Positions 12,260 through 22,753 are shown, counted from the first letter of the stretch. The stretch: DNA of 64,000 bases from Novakomyces olei (GCA_016906335.1 JADEYG010000003.1:1240001-1304000); one strand, 5' to 3'. Numbers and translations are program-made. Notes: generated by a model from the letters alone, not told the origin.

Positions 12260-12808
12260 ATGGCGACGGCTCGACGAGCGGCCGACGCGGCCTGGCGAAA
12301 GGAGTTGTACCATCGACTTGAGACTATTCGGTTCGGTGAGGGCGCAGCGCTTATACCCAATTTAAAATCTATTCATCTTGAAATTGGCAGACAGCGGCTG
12401 CCTCAGTACCAGGGGATTATGTAAGTTGTGCTTGGAAAAATACGAACGGCAGGCTAACGTATCCGCAAGCGATTTTTGGACTCAGTGTATGCCCAGAATT
12501 GCGTACCATAACCCAACGGCGCGATTCTCATACACCAAGAAATCTACACAACCTCCGACTGATGCTCACGTCAAAATTACACTGGGTAAGAACCGTTTTT
12601 CCAATAAAGCACGAAATCCAAAAGATCTAACTCTTATGTAGACGGGGAAGAAGGACCGTTTGACATAATTGCCACAAATCGCACATTAACGGAAATTTGT
12701 AGTGAGGTTTTAGAAAAAACCGAGGCCAGGCGGGTAAAGCCACCGCAAGGTCCGCGTCCGGGACAGCTTGTACTTACACCGGACGGTGTGGTGGATGAAT
12801 CTCTATAA
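12260..12808 (+). CDS. Mitochondrial ribosomal protein, L51/S25/CI-B8 thioredoxin-like domain (MRP49/mS25 type)
   Basis: Predicted exons are 12260-12420, 12470-12585 and 12642-12808, with introns of 49 and 56 bp (CTAAC branch sites followed by CGCAAG and TGTAG). Product 147 aa. The spliced core IIDFWTQCMPRIAYHNP matches the FW..LP.I.YhNP signature of the L51/S25/CI-B8 superfamily, in which fungal Mrp49 and animal MRPS25 fall. An N-terminal helix rich in Arg and Ala suits mitochondrial import. No single unspliced frame covers the gene. The exact ribosomal subunit (mL61 versus mS25) cannot be settled here. Confidence 0.72.
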
Positions 12809-12926
12809 AACGATACAAAAAAAGGAAATTATCAATCTACGGCAGATCCTTTTGTACAATAGCCTTCAAGCGAAGGAGCTAAACTTGCATTCAATAGTGA
12901 ATATTTATTCTTTAAACTAGTGGTAC

Positions 12927-13854
12927 TCAATATAAAGCCTGGTAGACTCCAATGCAGACGAGCAAAAGACACGAATCCGACATCAGCCGACGATATATCA
13001 GCGAGTAGCGAGCTACTACCATGAGAAGGGGCCCGATAGGCGGCGGCAATCTGGCTGCCGCCGATGCGATTATAGAGCCAGACTGAGGCACGCCTCGCTC
13101 GAGGAAATACCTTGATCCTTGCAGCACCATTTCTGCCACGACCAGGTAGTAGAACACAGGCTATTGTTAGAAACGAATTTAATAGAAACACAAAAGTTTT
13201 AAAAGCTGAAACGAAGGACTTTTTGAGGCTGCCTACCATCGCTGAGGAGCGTACGAACGCGTACACAAGCGAAAAGACTGTAAATGTGTGTAAAAGCGCA
13301 AATGCCCGATCTATAGCAGGGCGAGGAGGCTGAATCGGCTCCGGCCGTACATTCCCCTGTTTCAATATATCCTCAAACGAGGGAAGCGTTCCACTGTCCA
13401 GAGGTATCCCCCACTGTTGCATAATTTCTTGAAGCATCTCTTGCTCTTTAGGCTCAGATCCTAATTGCAAAGCAGACTCGTCTCCGACTGCGATCCTGCT
13501 TATATCAATTTCTGCTGGATCATTGTGTAAAAGATCCTGCTCATGCAATTGCTCTTGCGGCTTTTCACTTGCGGACGAGTCTGGCTTTGATTGCGTTTCA
13601 ATTGATGGCTTTTCAAAATCACTTGAAGGTGCCGCTTGAGTGCTTCCAGAATCTGCATTTTTACTTATTTCTGAGGCCACTGCCTCGTGTGCTTTGGGGG
13701 AACCGTTTACCTCTTTTTGAGGGGTTTCGTCTGAACCAGCCGGCTCTTCCACGGGCCTCACATTCTGAGTTATTCGTGCTAGCCTAGATGCACCTTGCTC
13801 GCGAATACGAGCGGCGCGCCTTTCGCGCCGTTGCTGTGCCAAATTGTCTGTCAT
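12927..13854 (-). CDS. GET2: GET2-type receptor for tail-anchored protein insertion
   Basis: ER membrane receptor that captures the Get3/TRC40-tail-anchored client complex. Predicted exons are 13237-13854 and 12927-13160; intron 76 bp (CTAACAATAG acceptor). Product 283 aa, close to the yeast length. The N terminus carries the diagnostic Get3-binding stretch RRERRAARIREQGASRLARI. A Ser/Glu-rich linker leads to three hydrophobic C-terminal segments: ALLHTFTVFSLVYAFV; the spliced PVFYYLVVAEMVLQGSRYFL, which resembles the family's second helix; and SCLLLVCIGVYQALY at the very end. Reading through the intron would lose the second and third segments. It converges with the ribosomal protein gene. 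Confidence 0.82.
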
Positions 13855-14132
13855 TCTCTCACAAAGTCATTTCCAGCCAAAACGTAATTTCAAATACAGA
13901 GCCTTTGAGAGCACTCGAGCTGAAAACTAGACTGAATCAATAGAGACTGTATCGATAAAAACAAATTCAAAACCGCTCTCAGTCGCGGTCAGTTCGACTG
14001 GTAATCCCAGTAATTGATGGCTCAGAGTATTACAACCGACCGCCTTACACTACCACAAGGATTAATATGTGTGCCATAGCTTGATTATATTTGTTCTTTA
14101 TATTTATTTATTTATTTATTTGTTCTTTATAT

Positions 14133-14191
<59 letters not shown>

Positions 14192-14617
14192 TTCAATATT
14201 TTTGAATTATTTCGATTTTGACGACAATTTCAAAGTGGCCAGCGTTATTCTGTATCTAGAAGATACGGAAGACGAGCAAGATGGTATAGGCATCGCACTC
14301 TCACCAGAGGATTGCACTAAAGCGACGAAGATGAGTGACTGTTCGCTGAACAAAGACATTGACGAGTAGTCTAATCGGATGGGCGACTCGGATATTGGAA
14401 AGTGAATACAGTGATCCAGAAGGTCTGTCTGATCTCAAAAGTGTCTGATCTCGAATGTCTGTCGGATCCAAAGTCTGGCGTAGATCAAGTCTGGAGTAGA
14501 TTAAGTCTACGATTAAAGAAAGTCGGGTGGCAATTGGTGTTATTAGTAAACTGGCTCTACCGTAAACTTGGCAGTGTAATGTAGTGTAAAGTAGTGTAAT
14601 GCCCACACGAGTGCGTG
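13855..14617. other. Intergenic with (TTTA)n microsatellite
   Basis: A (TTTA)n tract fills 14098-14192. Downstream, 14400-14530 holds imperfect repeats of GTCTG-containing words (GTCTGATCTC, GTCTGGCGTAGATCAA, GTCTGGAGTAGATTAA). A short frame at 14200-14369 has no recognisable features. No gene supported. Confidence 0.5.
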
Positions 14618-16267
14618 TCAGTAATCGTCCTGGTCTGTATCGCTGTAATCGTAAACCCTATCCTCCTCATCATCATCGTCCTCATCGCCTGTGCCAGCAT
14701 CCATCGTGCCCTGCTCACTGGCGAGAGCTTGTTTCTCCTCCCTGGCGACCTTCATGTACTCTGAACTGCCTGCTTCATCGTCCATAACTCGTACATCTCT
14801 GCCAGCGGCCGCTGAGGCAGCGGCCGCTGTAGCACCAGCGCCACTGGATCCACGTGGCCTTAGCCCAGTACGGGCTCGCTCAATAACCCGCTCAATCCTC
14901 ATACGGTGCCGGATCATCAGCAGCCGAGGAAAGGCGGCTCTTTGGCCCTGCAGGATCATTCGGCTCAGCCTGTCACGTGTTGGGTCTGTCAGAATGTACC
15001 AGAAATCGCTCACTCGTGTCCTCGGCCATATAGTGACACTGCCCTCAAATCTCTGCAAGAAAACCCTGGACCAGTCCTGACCCATCGGCCGGGGCACGAG
15101 TTCCAGGTCACGCAGGACCCTCAGCCATTTGACCATATCGTGCTTCATTGACTGCTCCATAGCGGAGGCCAGGAACCCGCCTCGCCAGCCACGGCCGCTG
15201 CGGTGAGAGACGGGCCGGCCCACTGTGCCACGAGGGGAAAAGAAAAAGATCTGGACGTGTGGGTTTGTCTGTGAGACAATCGTGAACTTTACATTATAAA
15301 AGGCATTCAGATCCTGCAGGGGAACATCCGTACGCAGTGACCCGTCCTTCCAGCGATTGCCAAAGTTGTAGGGCAGTAACTGCCCTGAGGCTAACCTGTT
15401 CATCAGCGGAACTGGGTTCAGTATTCCGGGGACAGCGGCGCTGGCAATTAGAGCGGACCAGATAACCGTGTCTGGTGCAGTTAGGTAGTTTAGCAGTTTA
15501 GGAGGCGAGTGCGTGTCGCTCGGAATAACGCTGATGTTTAGCACACGCCCAGTTTTCTCATAAGCCTCTTTGAACGTCATACTGCCTTTTGTAAACCACA
15601 TACACCTCTGAGCCCAGTCAACAGCATCGAATCTGGCTCCCGTCCTGTACCAACGACGGAGCCATTCAGCAGTTGTCTCATGGCAGGCTGTCAGCTTCTG
15701 GCACAGCTCTGGAACCAGCAAGGCAGCCAACTCCTCATTGGTTCTCGTGCACACAAGCGCAGCCACTAGGCCTCCTCCACTCGTACCGCTCAGCACATTC
15801 GGCAGCAGCCCTTGGTCAAGCAGTGCCCGTACTACGCCGAAATGGTAGTATGCAAAAGTAGCGCCCCCCGACAGACAGAGGGCGGTTCGGCCATAGTTTT
15901 TGCCCACGTATCGGAAGAAGGCTACTTTATCTGCCTGTGGGACAGCTTCACTCTCAAGGACAGCGGTTAAACTGCTCTCCACTTGGCACACGTAATCGTC
16001 CACCAGCAGCTTTGTCCCATAATACGTTTCAGAGTAAAGCCTCGGGTTTTCTATACCCCCAAAATTGCACTTGACGCAGTCCTCCAGTGCTGTTTTTAGC
16101 TCTTGTATCTTACCCTCCGCCCTCAGTGTTGCCAGCCGACGAGTAACGTTTTTTATCAGACGATGGTCGTAGTAGTCGAATCTGGGCTCTTTGCGCCAGT
16201 CCTCGTGCTTCAAGTACCGATCCAAAGCTTTCGCCGCATCGACCCATTCGTCATACGTTTTGGCCAT
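14618..16267 (-). CDS. Patatin-like triacylglycerol lipase/lysophospholipid acyltransferase (Tgl3/4/5-SDP1 family)
   Basis: Lipid-droplet hydrolase family that mobilises triacylglycerol. One frame of 549 aa. Residues 12-130 are the DUF3336 N-terminal domain (DEWVDAAKALDRYL, FDYYDHRLI). The patatin domain follows: oxyanion motif LSGGATFAYYHFGVV (about 132-146), nucleophile Ser163 in GTSGGG, and catalytic Asp in KDGSL (about 312). The tail (after about 470) is low complexity, Ala-rich then acidic (GDEDDDDEEDRVYDYSD). Many fungal and plant homologues have an N-terminal membrane segment and a longer tail; neither is visible here, so an upstream exon is possible. Lipase versus acyltransferase activity cannot be decided from sequence. 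Confidence 0.88.
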   Translation of the reverse strand: MAKTYDEWVDAAKALDRYLKHEDWRKEPRFDYYDHRLIKNVTRRLATLRAEGKIQELKTALEDCVKCNFGGIENPRLYSETYYGTKLLVDDYVCQVESSLTAVLESEAVPQADKVAFFRYVGKNYGRTALCLSGGATFAYYHFGVVRALLDQGLLPNVLSGTSGGGLVAALVCTRTNEELAALLVPELCQKLTACHETTAEWLRRWYRTGARFDAVDWAQRCMWFTKGSMTFKEAYEKTGRVLNISVIPSDTHSPPKLLNYLTAPDTVIWSALIASAAVPGILNPVPLMNRLASGQLLPYNFGNRWKDGSLRTDVPLQDLNAFYNVKFTIVSQTNPHVQIFFFSPRGTVGRPVSHRSGRGWRGGFLASAMEQSMKHDMVKWLRVLRDLELVPRPMGQDWSRVFLQRFEGSVTIWPRTRVSDFWYILTDPTRDRLSRMILQGQRAAFPRLLMIRHRMRIERVIERARTGLRPRGSSGAGATAAAASAAAGRDVRVMDDEAGSSEYMKVAREEKQALASEQGTMDAGTGDEDDDDEEDRVYDYSDTDQDDY

Positions 16268-16517
16268 TCGTACATTCTGTCGCAGCTGGGCACGTTTGCC
16301 TCTCCTGCGCGGTAAGCATATGACTACAAATAAACTATCGAATAGCGATTTAAAAATTTATTTGTAATCTTCATAATTGCTGTTGGTTATTACCATAAAA
16401 ACGCCCACTCGTAGCTCCACACGTACACACGCAGCACCGTGTACCATAATCTAAAATGTGAGAAGGACGCGAGCACACAGGATTCATACGCAAGCCATAA
16501 TATGTACAAGATCACCA

Positions 16518-17041
16518 TTACAAAGAATGGCCACCGAAAAATAGAGTATGTATACCCCTCCCTGTATAATTAGCAATCACAAAAGACGAGCCAATAAAAA
16601 CGACGGCGTTAGACTTTTATGCAAAGCATTGAAGGCACTGAACGAGCACGTAAAGCAGAGCTATCGGTCCGCATACGCTCATTATGGGACAAAGTCAAAT
16701 TTATTAAACAGATTTAATTTGTCCACAAAGACAGTGGCGAGGCGGATAAATGAGCAAAATAGCAATCAAACCTACCGTGTCTCATCCTTACCGCGCCGCC
16801 TTTTTGGACCGCGTAAAGGAGTATCTGCTGACGCCCGCCGGCCGCTGCTGTGCACAGGTTTCCAGTCATGCTGAGCCGTAATAAACTCGACATCTTCACC
16901 TTCTTTCTTCAAAAGAGCCTTTGCGTACTGTGCCAAATCTGTGCGTGTCAGAGTCAGTGTAACGCCCAAAGCATAGCAGTTTGCCTTACCATTGGCGTTT
17001 ATATAGTCCGTCTTCCATTCGCTCTCTGCTATACCAACCAT
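16518..17041 (-). CDS. Small unassigned protein, probably three exons
   Basis: Not recognised. The first ATG frame (17041 down) reads 89 aa, but two phase-compatible introns are likely: 16989-16939 (51 bp, GTAAGG to GCACAG) and 16791-16562 (230 bp, TGCTAAT then ATACAG). Exons 17041-16990, 16938-16792 and 16561-16518 give 80 aa. It starts MVGIAESEWKTDYINAND, has a helical middle (LAQYAKALLKKEGEDVEFIT), then HDWKPV, and a basic tail GPKRRRGRGIHTLFFGG. The first intron is a multiple of three, so it could be retained. The basic tail suggests nucleic-acid or ribosome contact, which is only a guess. It is divergent from YTA7. Confidence 0.45.
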
Positions 17042-17417
17042 GTCTCCTTTCCTCCTTTAAACTATCATCGCTGCCCGTCTCGCTCGAACCAACTGGTCTA
17101 TAGCAAACACTAAACCCGCAATTTACAGCGCCAATCGTCGAAATTGCGCAGGTGTGTTTGGAAAGGTGAGAACCGGACTGTATCTCAGTTTGTGTTTTAG
17201 TGGACGGCAAATATGGTTTTTGTTGTGGCGGTAATTGATACTGAATGGCCGACGAGTGAATACCGACGATTGACAAGGGTTAAGGAGAGAAAGTGTGAGA
17301 GACAATTATAATATGAGCGAGCAGAGTATATTGTCGTCTATAACGAGCGATTTCTCCATATTATACGCATTGTATTCGTCTTCATAATATACTCCACAGA
17401 AAAATAACACTAATTGT
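17042..17417. other. Divergent intergenic region
   Basis: Between the small unassigned gene and YTA7. No coding evidence. It merges into the minisatellite at 17418. Confidence 0.4.
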
Positions 17418-17537
17418 ACAATAATTACAATAATTACAATAATCACAATAATTACAATAATTACAATAATTACAATAATTACAATAATTACAATAATTAC
17501 AATAATTACAATAATTACAATAATTACAATAATTACA
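17418..17537 (-). repeat. 9-bp minisatellite, unit TTGTAATTA on the minus strand
   Basis: About 13 copies of ACAATAATT, which is a rotation of the reverse complement of the TTGTAATTA unit at 10022-10311. One unit carries a T-to-C change (AATAATCAC near 17440). It lies about 190 bp upstream of the YTA7 start codon. Ile/Val-rich frames across it are not genes. Confidence 0.93.
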
Positions 17538-17722
17538 GTACAATACACGGCTCTTTTTATTTTTTTTAATGCGATTCTTACTCGATATTATTGTTTACAT
17601 ATATTTCTGCAAATACAATTCGTATTGACGCGCACGAGCCAGGCAGATAGGTCGATGGGCAGTCGTGCCACGTTGGCCGTTTGCACGATACACTGCGCTT
17701 AGAGCTGTAGTATAATTTACAC

Positions 17723-20700
17723 ATGGTAGCGCGGCCTATGAGGCGCGCAGCCAAGCGGCGGCGGATCGGTACACGGCGCCGATCGAAAGCGCCAGTGAAT
17801 TACGCGGAAAGCGAGAACGAAGGCTTTACTGACGACAATGAAGAAGAAGAAGAAGAAGACGAGGATAGTCACGGGGAAAGCTATGACAAAGACACTATCT
17901 ATGAGAACCTGAACGGCGACGGTAGTTTTCCCGAGACAGATGAAGAGATCGAGCCTGAAGAAAAGCCAAGGAAAGAAACACGCGGTGATCGCCTGGTGAT
18001 TAGGCTCAAGATCCCAAACAGCTCTCGGCTCTCTTCTTCGTCGCTTAATGAAGAGTCAAAAGAAAAGGACGAAGGAGAGGAGCGAGAAGGAGAGGGAGAG
18101 GAGGATAGGGAAGAGGGTGGGGACGAAGGCCCTGTTATTCAAGAGTCATCTCCACCTTCCGCCTCAAAAAGACCACGTAAACGTTCGGCTAATAGCGATG
18201 GTGATTTCAGTGCTCAGCGGGGTCGTTTGAGAAAACGGAACTTTGTCGCCTCATCGCCTGTCAGTGACGAGAGTGAAGAGGACAGTAGTATTAAACAGTC
18301 CCGAGGAAGGCGTAATGGTCGAGTGGCCAGAACGAGTATAAATAAGCAGGATGGAGACGAGGACGAGAAGGAAGAGGAAGAGGAAGAGGAAGAGGAAGAT
18401 GTCGTGCAAGATAACGATCAAGCAGAGGAGGAACCGGCCAATAACGGTGACGATTTGGGTGTGAAGGGTGCAGGCAAAAGACATAAATCTCGTAACTTGG
18501 AAGCTTCAGATTATGAAGACGAGGAAGAGGAGCAAGAAGATGAAGAAGATGAAGAACCGGACCAGGACAATAACGGGGACGAAGATTACTCCGGAGGCCG
18601 ACAGAAAAACAAGCTTGGCTCACGGTCAAGGAGAAAAGGCAAATCAGACGATGAAGAAGAGTATCATGAAGAAGAATCGGAAGAGCCTTCCGAGTCTGAA
18701 GAGTCTTCCGAGGACAGTGAGGCCGTTACTGAGGACTCTGATATTGTTATTCGTCGACGCCCAATCTCCTCACGGTACGCACGTCGTAACCGTCGCCGGC
18801 CAGACTCTGACTCGGATTCGAACCAGAGACGAAGACTGCGTGAACGGACAAACCAACCCAACTATACGATCCCACCTCCTCTTCCCATCCCGTACAGTGC
18901 TGCATCGCCGACAGGCAAAGGCAAAGTCGTTGCTCCCAGTCTACGCAGCAGCACGTTCAACCCTTTTGAAGGTCTTTTTGCCGGCAGTAGTTTAAAACAG
19001 CAAAACAGTCGGTCGGGCTTGGTTTCAGGCTCAGGCTTTGATCCAGCACAAGATTCCGATTCAAGCTCTGACGATTTGAATGGCAACGATACAGCTCTCG
19101 TCTCTGGAGGCGGTGGAGGAGCCGGTGCCCGGTCCGCTGCGGGCAGCAGTGCACCCGGCCAGGGCACAAATTTAAGAAACCAGTTTGGTGCTCTTAAAGG
19201 CAAAAACGAGATGGCCGATTCAGATCCTATCGGTGTTCCTCAGGATATAACCTTTGACGCTATTGGTGGTCTGGATGGCCATGTACAGCAGCTAAAGGAG
19301 ATGGTATCATTGCCTCTGTTGTATCCAGAGATCTTTGAGCGGTTTAATATTGTCCCACCGAGGGGAGTCTTGTTCCATGGTCCGCCGGGGACGGGAAAAA
19401 CCCTGATGGCCAGAGCTCTAGCGGCCACGTGTTCGACAGAGACGCAGAAAATAACGTTTTATATGAGAAAAGGAGCTGATTGCCTGAGCAAATGGGTCGG
19501 AGAGGCGGAACGGCAGTTGCGGCTTTTGTTTGAGGAAGCACGAAATACACAGCCGAGTATAATTTTCTTTGATGAGATTGATGGATTAGCGCCCGTGCGA
19601 TCGAGCAAACAGGATCAAATCCATTCGTCTATTGTATCAACGCTTCTCGCCCTGATTGATGGCATGGACGGCCGTGGCCAGGTTATTGTTATCGGGGCCA
19701 CTAATAGGCCAGACGCAGTTGATCCGGCTCTTCGCCGGCCGGGGCGGTTTGACAGAGAGTTTTATTTCCCTTTGCCGAACGCTGAAGCACGACTGCAGAT
19801 CCTCAAGATCCATACAAAGTCGTGGGCTCCGCCTCTGACGCAAGAATTTCTACAGGAATTGGCGGCTCAGACTAAAGGCTACGGAGGTGCAGACTTGCGT
19901 GCGTTGTGTACAGAAGCAGCTTTAAATGCAGTTCAGCGTAATTACCCACAGATCTATACGAATCCTGCTCGGCTGCAGATTGATCCTCAGAGTATTGTAG
20001 TCCGGTCTAAAGATTTTGCAATGGCCATGTCTAAAATTGTGCCCTCTTCTCAGCGCTCAACGGCCGATGATGCCTCGCCACTGCTTGAGCATGTTCGGCC
20101 TCTGTTACAGGAACAGTTGGACTCTGCTATTTCCCGATTCAATGCTCTTTTCCCCCTGGAAAAGCCCCGTACTGCTTTGCAGGAGGCTGTTTACGACGAT
20201 GAAGTCTTTAGCAGCAATGATAATTATAGTACTTCACTGAGCAATGAGAACGTTTTACGCACAATTGCGTCCTTCCAGTCATTCCGGCCTCGATTGCTGT
20301 TGTATGGTGACGAAGGCTGCGGCCATACATACCTGTTTTCTGCCTTTATGCACTCGCTGGAAAAAGTGCATACTCAGTCCTTTGATCTTGCGGCTTTGCT
20401 AACAGACGCAAGTCGGTCCCCCGAGGCTGCTGTTATTCAGTGCTTTGTCGAGGCCAAAAGGCACCGGCCGAGTGTCATCTACATCTCTGATGTTGTAGGG
20501 TGGTACTCGTGGGTTCCAGAGACAGCCAGGGCTACTTTTCTATCCATGCTTGACTCTTTAAAGCCAACAGAGCAGATAATGCTGGTCGCCATGGCCCGGT
20601 GCCCTCTGGACCAAGTGCCGCCAGAGTGTCTTGCCCTGTTTCGTGGGCCTGGGTCTGCAAGCTCAGGGGCAGCAAGTTTCTTTGAAATACAGCCGGCTAG

Positions 20701-21991
20701 TACCCAAGCAAAAGGCCAGTTTCTGGACGCGCTACTGCGCTACGTCAACCTGTCTCCCATCGAGCTGAGAGCCGACGCTTACCGACCGAGACGGGACATT
20801 AAGCAACTGCCTTTAGCGCCTATCAGAGCCGTCGACCCCGGTATAAACAGGGCAGAATTAAAACTGCTCGAGTCCAAGGACAGACGGCTGAAGAACCAGC
20901 TCAAAGTTCGGCTGAGTGCGCTGCTGGAGATGCTGAAAACGCGGTACAAACGGTTCAGAAAGCCCGTAATTGACGAGCAGTTGATCTCTCATTTGCTGAA
21001 CGAGGGCTACCCGCCTTGGCCTGGCGGAGAGCATTTTGCAAAAGGCAGTGATGGCATGATTGTGGACACAACACGTAACTGTGCGTACTACAATATCGGC
21101 CTGGACCTGGTGGAGGAAAGGCTATGGGCTGGAGGGTACTTGGTACCTAACCAGTTTCTGTTGGATATAAGGAAAATACTAAAAGACGCACAAACCCTGC
21201 GTGACCGTGAGCGTATTGTTAAAGCCGAGGAGATGTACACAAACTGCCAAGTTGGCTTGGAGGATTTGAATGAGCCCAGTTTCCTTTCAGAGTGCCAAAA
21301 AATGGCAGAGCGTGAATGGCGAAGGCACGAGGAGCGCTGTGAACAGCGCAAAAAGTCGGAAAAAGAGCGGCAGTCTGGGAATAATGAGAGCAATACTAAT
21401 CCTAGCCCAAATTCTAACAATACTGCAGATATTCTAGTGGCTCAAGATGTGCCGGCAGACAAGGACGCGTTTGATTTGATGCCTGAACAGACGCAGGAAT
21501 CTGTACAGATTCTTACGCAAGCGACTGACAAGGAAGCCGGCAATTCTAACGGCACAGGGCAACTGCATTCTGTGCCCGAGTCTACGCAGGACAGTATCGA
21601 AAACTGGCACTCAAACGGAACAGATCATCAGGGTCAGCAGCATTTGCCTGCCGGCAAACTTGGCGGCCCAGATGCGAGTCGGCCAGACGTCGAGATGGCA
21701 ACCGCAGGTGAGGATAGTAGAGCAGAAACGTTGGCAGATTCAGGCGTCAAAGTGCCCCCACATCCACCCTACGTCGCCGTGGACGCAGAGACAATTGCTC
21801 AGTTCCGGCAAAAGTTCCACCATCTCGCACTGTCTGCGTCGGTTGAGCAGTTGGAGAAAGTCTGTCTGCTCTTTATGAGAGCCATTGCATCTCACCGGGA
21901 AGAGTGGGACCGTAACCGTGTAATGGCGCTCGTTACAGAGAGTATAGAGGCGGAATTACACGGTCACGAGGATCGGGCGCTGGAAGCGTAG
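17723..21991 (+). CDS. YTA7: ATAD2/Yta7-type AAA ATPase with degenerate bromodomain
   Basis: Chromatin ATPase that binds histone tails and tunes nucleosome density and histone-gene expression. Single frame, 1422 aa. Residues 1-490 are highly acidic and low complexity with basic patches. AAA1 is at about 500-745, with Walker A GPPGTGKT (about 552), Walker B IIFFDEIDGL (about 612) and arginine-finger segment RRPGRFDREF. AAA2 (about 850-995) is inactive-looking: Walker A is LLYGDEGCGHTY and the B motif reads VIYISDV, as usual in this family. A bromodomain-like region (about 1045-1175) follows. Then a Ser/Asn/Gln linker and a C-terminal helical segment. Start ATG sits in an Arg-rich MVARPMRRAAKRRR. 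Confidence 0.94.
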   Translation: MVARPMRRAAKRRRIGTRRRSKAPVNYAESENEGFTDDNEEEEEEDEDSHGESYDKDTIYENLNGDGSFPETDEEIEPEEKPRKETRGDRLVIRLKIPNSSRLSSSSLNEESKEKDEGEEREGEGEEDREEGGDEGPVIQESSPPSASKRPRKRSANSDGDFSAQRGRLRKRNFVASSPVSDESEEDSSIKQSRGRRNGRVARTSINKQDGDEDEKEEEEEEEEEDVVQDNDQAEEEPANNGDDLGVKGAGKRHKSRNLEASDYEDEEEEQEDEEDEEPDQDNNGDEDYSGGRQKNKLGSRSRRKGKSDDEEEYHEEESEEPSESEESSEDSEAVTEDSDIVIRRRPISSRYARRNRRRPDSDSDSNQRRRLRERTNQPNYTIPPPLPIPYSAASPTGKGKVVAPSLRSSTFNPFEGLFAGSSLKQQNSRSGLVSGSGFDPAQDSDSSSDDLNGNDTALVSGGGGGAGARSAAGSSAPGQGTNLRNQFGALKGKNEMADSDPIGVPQDITFDAIGGLDGHVQQLKEMVSLPLLYPEIFERFNIVPPRGVLFHGPPGTGKTLMARALAATCSTETQKITFYMRKGADCLSKWVGEAERQLRLLFEEARNTQPSIIFFDEIDGLAPVRSSKQDQIHSSIVSTLLALIDGMDGRGQVIVIGATNRPDAVDPALRRPGRFDREFYFPLPNAEARLQILKIHTKSWAPPLTQEFLQELAAQTKGYGGADLRALCTEAALNAVQRNYPQIYTNPARLQIDPQSIVVRSKDFAMAMSKIVPSSQRSTADDASPLLEHVRPLLQEQLDSAISRFNALFPLEKPRTALQEAVYDDEVFSSNDNYSTSLSNENVLRTIASFQSFRPRLLLYGDEGCGHTYLFSAFMHSLEKVHTQSFDLAALLTDASRSPEAAVIQCFVEAKRHRPSVIYISDVVGWYSWVPETARATFLSMLDSLKPTEQIMLVAMARCPLDQVPPECLALFRGPGSASSGAASFFEIQPASTQAKGQFLDALLRYVNLSPIELRADAYRPRRDIKQLPLAPIRAVDPGINRAELKLLESKDRRLKNQLKVRLSALLEMLKTRYKRFRKPVIDEQLISHLLNEGYPPWPGGEHFAKGSDGMIVDTTRNCAYYNIGLDLVEERLWAGGYLVPNQFLLDIRKILKDAQTLRDRERIVKAEEMYTNCQVGLEDLNEPSFLSECQKMAEREWRRHEERCEQRKKSEKERQSGNNESNTNPSPNSNNTADILVAQDVPADKDAFDLMPEQTQESVQILTQATDKEAGNSNGTGQLHSVPESTQDSIENWHSNGTDHQGQQHLPAGKLGGPDASRPDVEMATAGEDSRAETLADSGVKVPPHPPYVAVDAETIAQFRQKFHHLALSASVEQLEKVCLLFMRAIASHREEWDRNRVMALVTESIEAELHGHEDRALEA

Positions 21992-22439
21992 TTTATAGTG
22001 TTTTACATGTAGCTTTGTCCAATTTGATACGGTTCGGGTTGGCCAATTATTCCTGCAAGTAGGATATGTAAATTAGCAAAGCACAAAAGAATAAGGCTCT
22101 AGTTATTCTTCAATCACACTGTGGAGTGTGCTACACTGTCGTCAAGCATCATTGCTACAAAGCATTGCTACAAATATGTTTAATTCATAATCGCAAGTTC
22201 AAATTGACTGTTTGTACTCGTAGACTCGAGCACCAATAAAGTATATAGCCTACAGCCGCGCGCACTTTTCTACAATAGTACACTAGTGCCAAACCTACAA
22301 TCATACCCGCACAATAAGCCGGCACCGTCAATGTTAGATTGTAGAGATAAAGCGAATTTGTTCCAAGTACGGCCGACGACAGTTTTTACTTGCTTCCTAA
22401 CTCCCTGCCGTACGTTACGCTTAGTATTTTCATTTATAT
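21992..22439. other. Intergenic, YTA7 to TRA2
   Basis: No gene seen. Contains AATAAA near 22236 and precedes the pyrimidine-rich TACTT-repeat region. Confidence 0.45.
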
Positions 22440-22665
22440 TCTGTACATTGTACGTACTTGCACTTTGTACTTGTTACTTTTAGCGCTATACTTTGTACTC
22501 ATACTCTGTACTTTATACTTTGTACTTTGTACTCCGTACTGTATTCTTCGTACTCTCTACTTGTACTCTCTACTTGTACTCTCTACTTGTACTCTCTACT
22601 TGTACTCTCTACTTTAACTTTATACGTTGCGCCCTCACTAAACACTTGTACTTGTACTCCACTGT
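22440..22665 (+). repeat. TGTACT-rich degenerate repeat with a 13-bp tandem core (CTACTTGTACTCT)
   Basis: 22554-22616 holds four to five exact copies of CTACTTGTACTCT. The flanks (22440-22553) are degenerate relatives such as CTTTGTACTTTGTACT. The block ends about 90 bp before the TRA2 start codon, so it lies in the promoter or 5' UTR. Confidence 0.8.
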
Positions 22666-22753
22666 AGTCACTAGAGACTAGAGTTACTTGTAAATATCGC
22701 GGGCAGAGTTAAACGTCTGCTACAAGCGCAAGCGCAACCAGCTACCTGATCCA

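Noticed and set aside
12832-12926. Extension of GET2 to residue 340 by reading through the intron
   Set aside because: The 76-bp intron with a CTAAC branch site restores the conserved second membrane helix; read-through loses it.
14091-14369. Small protein over the (TTTA)n tract
   Set aside because: Its first third is microsatellite; the remainder has no recognisable motif or supporting splice signals.
14691-15151. Plus-strand frames opposite the patatin lipase
   Set aside because: Shadows of a well-conserved minus-strand gene with catalytic motifs; no independent support.
17306-17548. Ile/Val-repeat protein on the minus strand
   Set aside because: Translation of the second copy of the 9-bp minisatellite.
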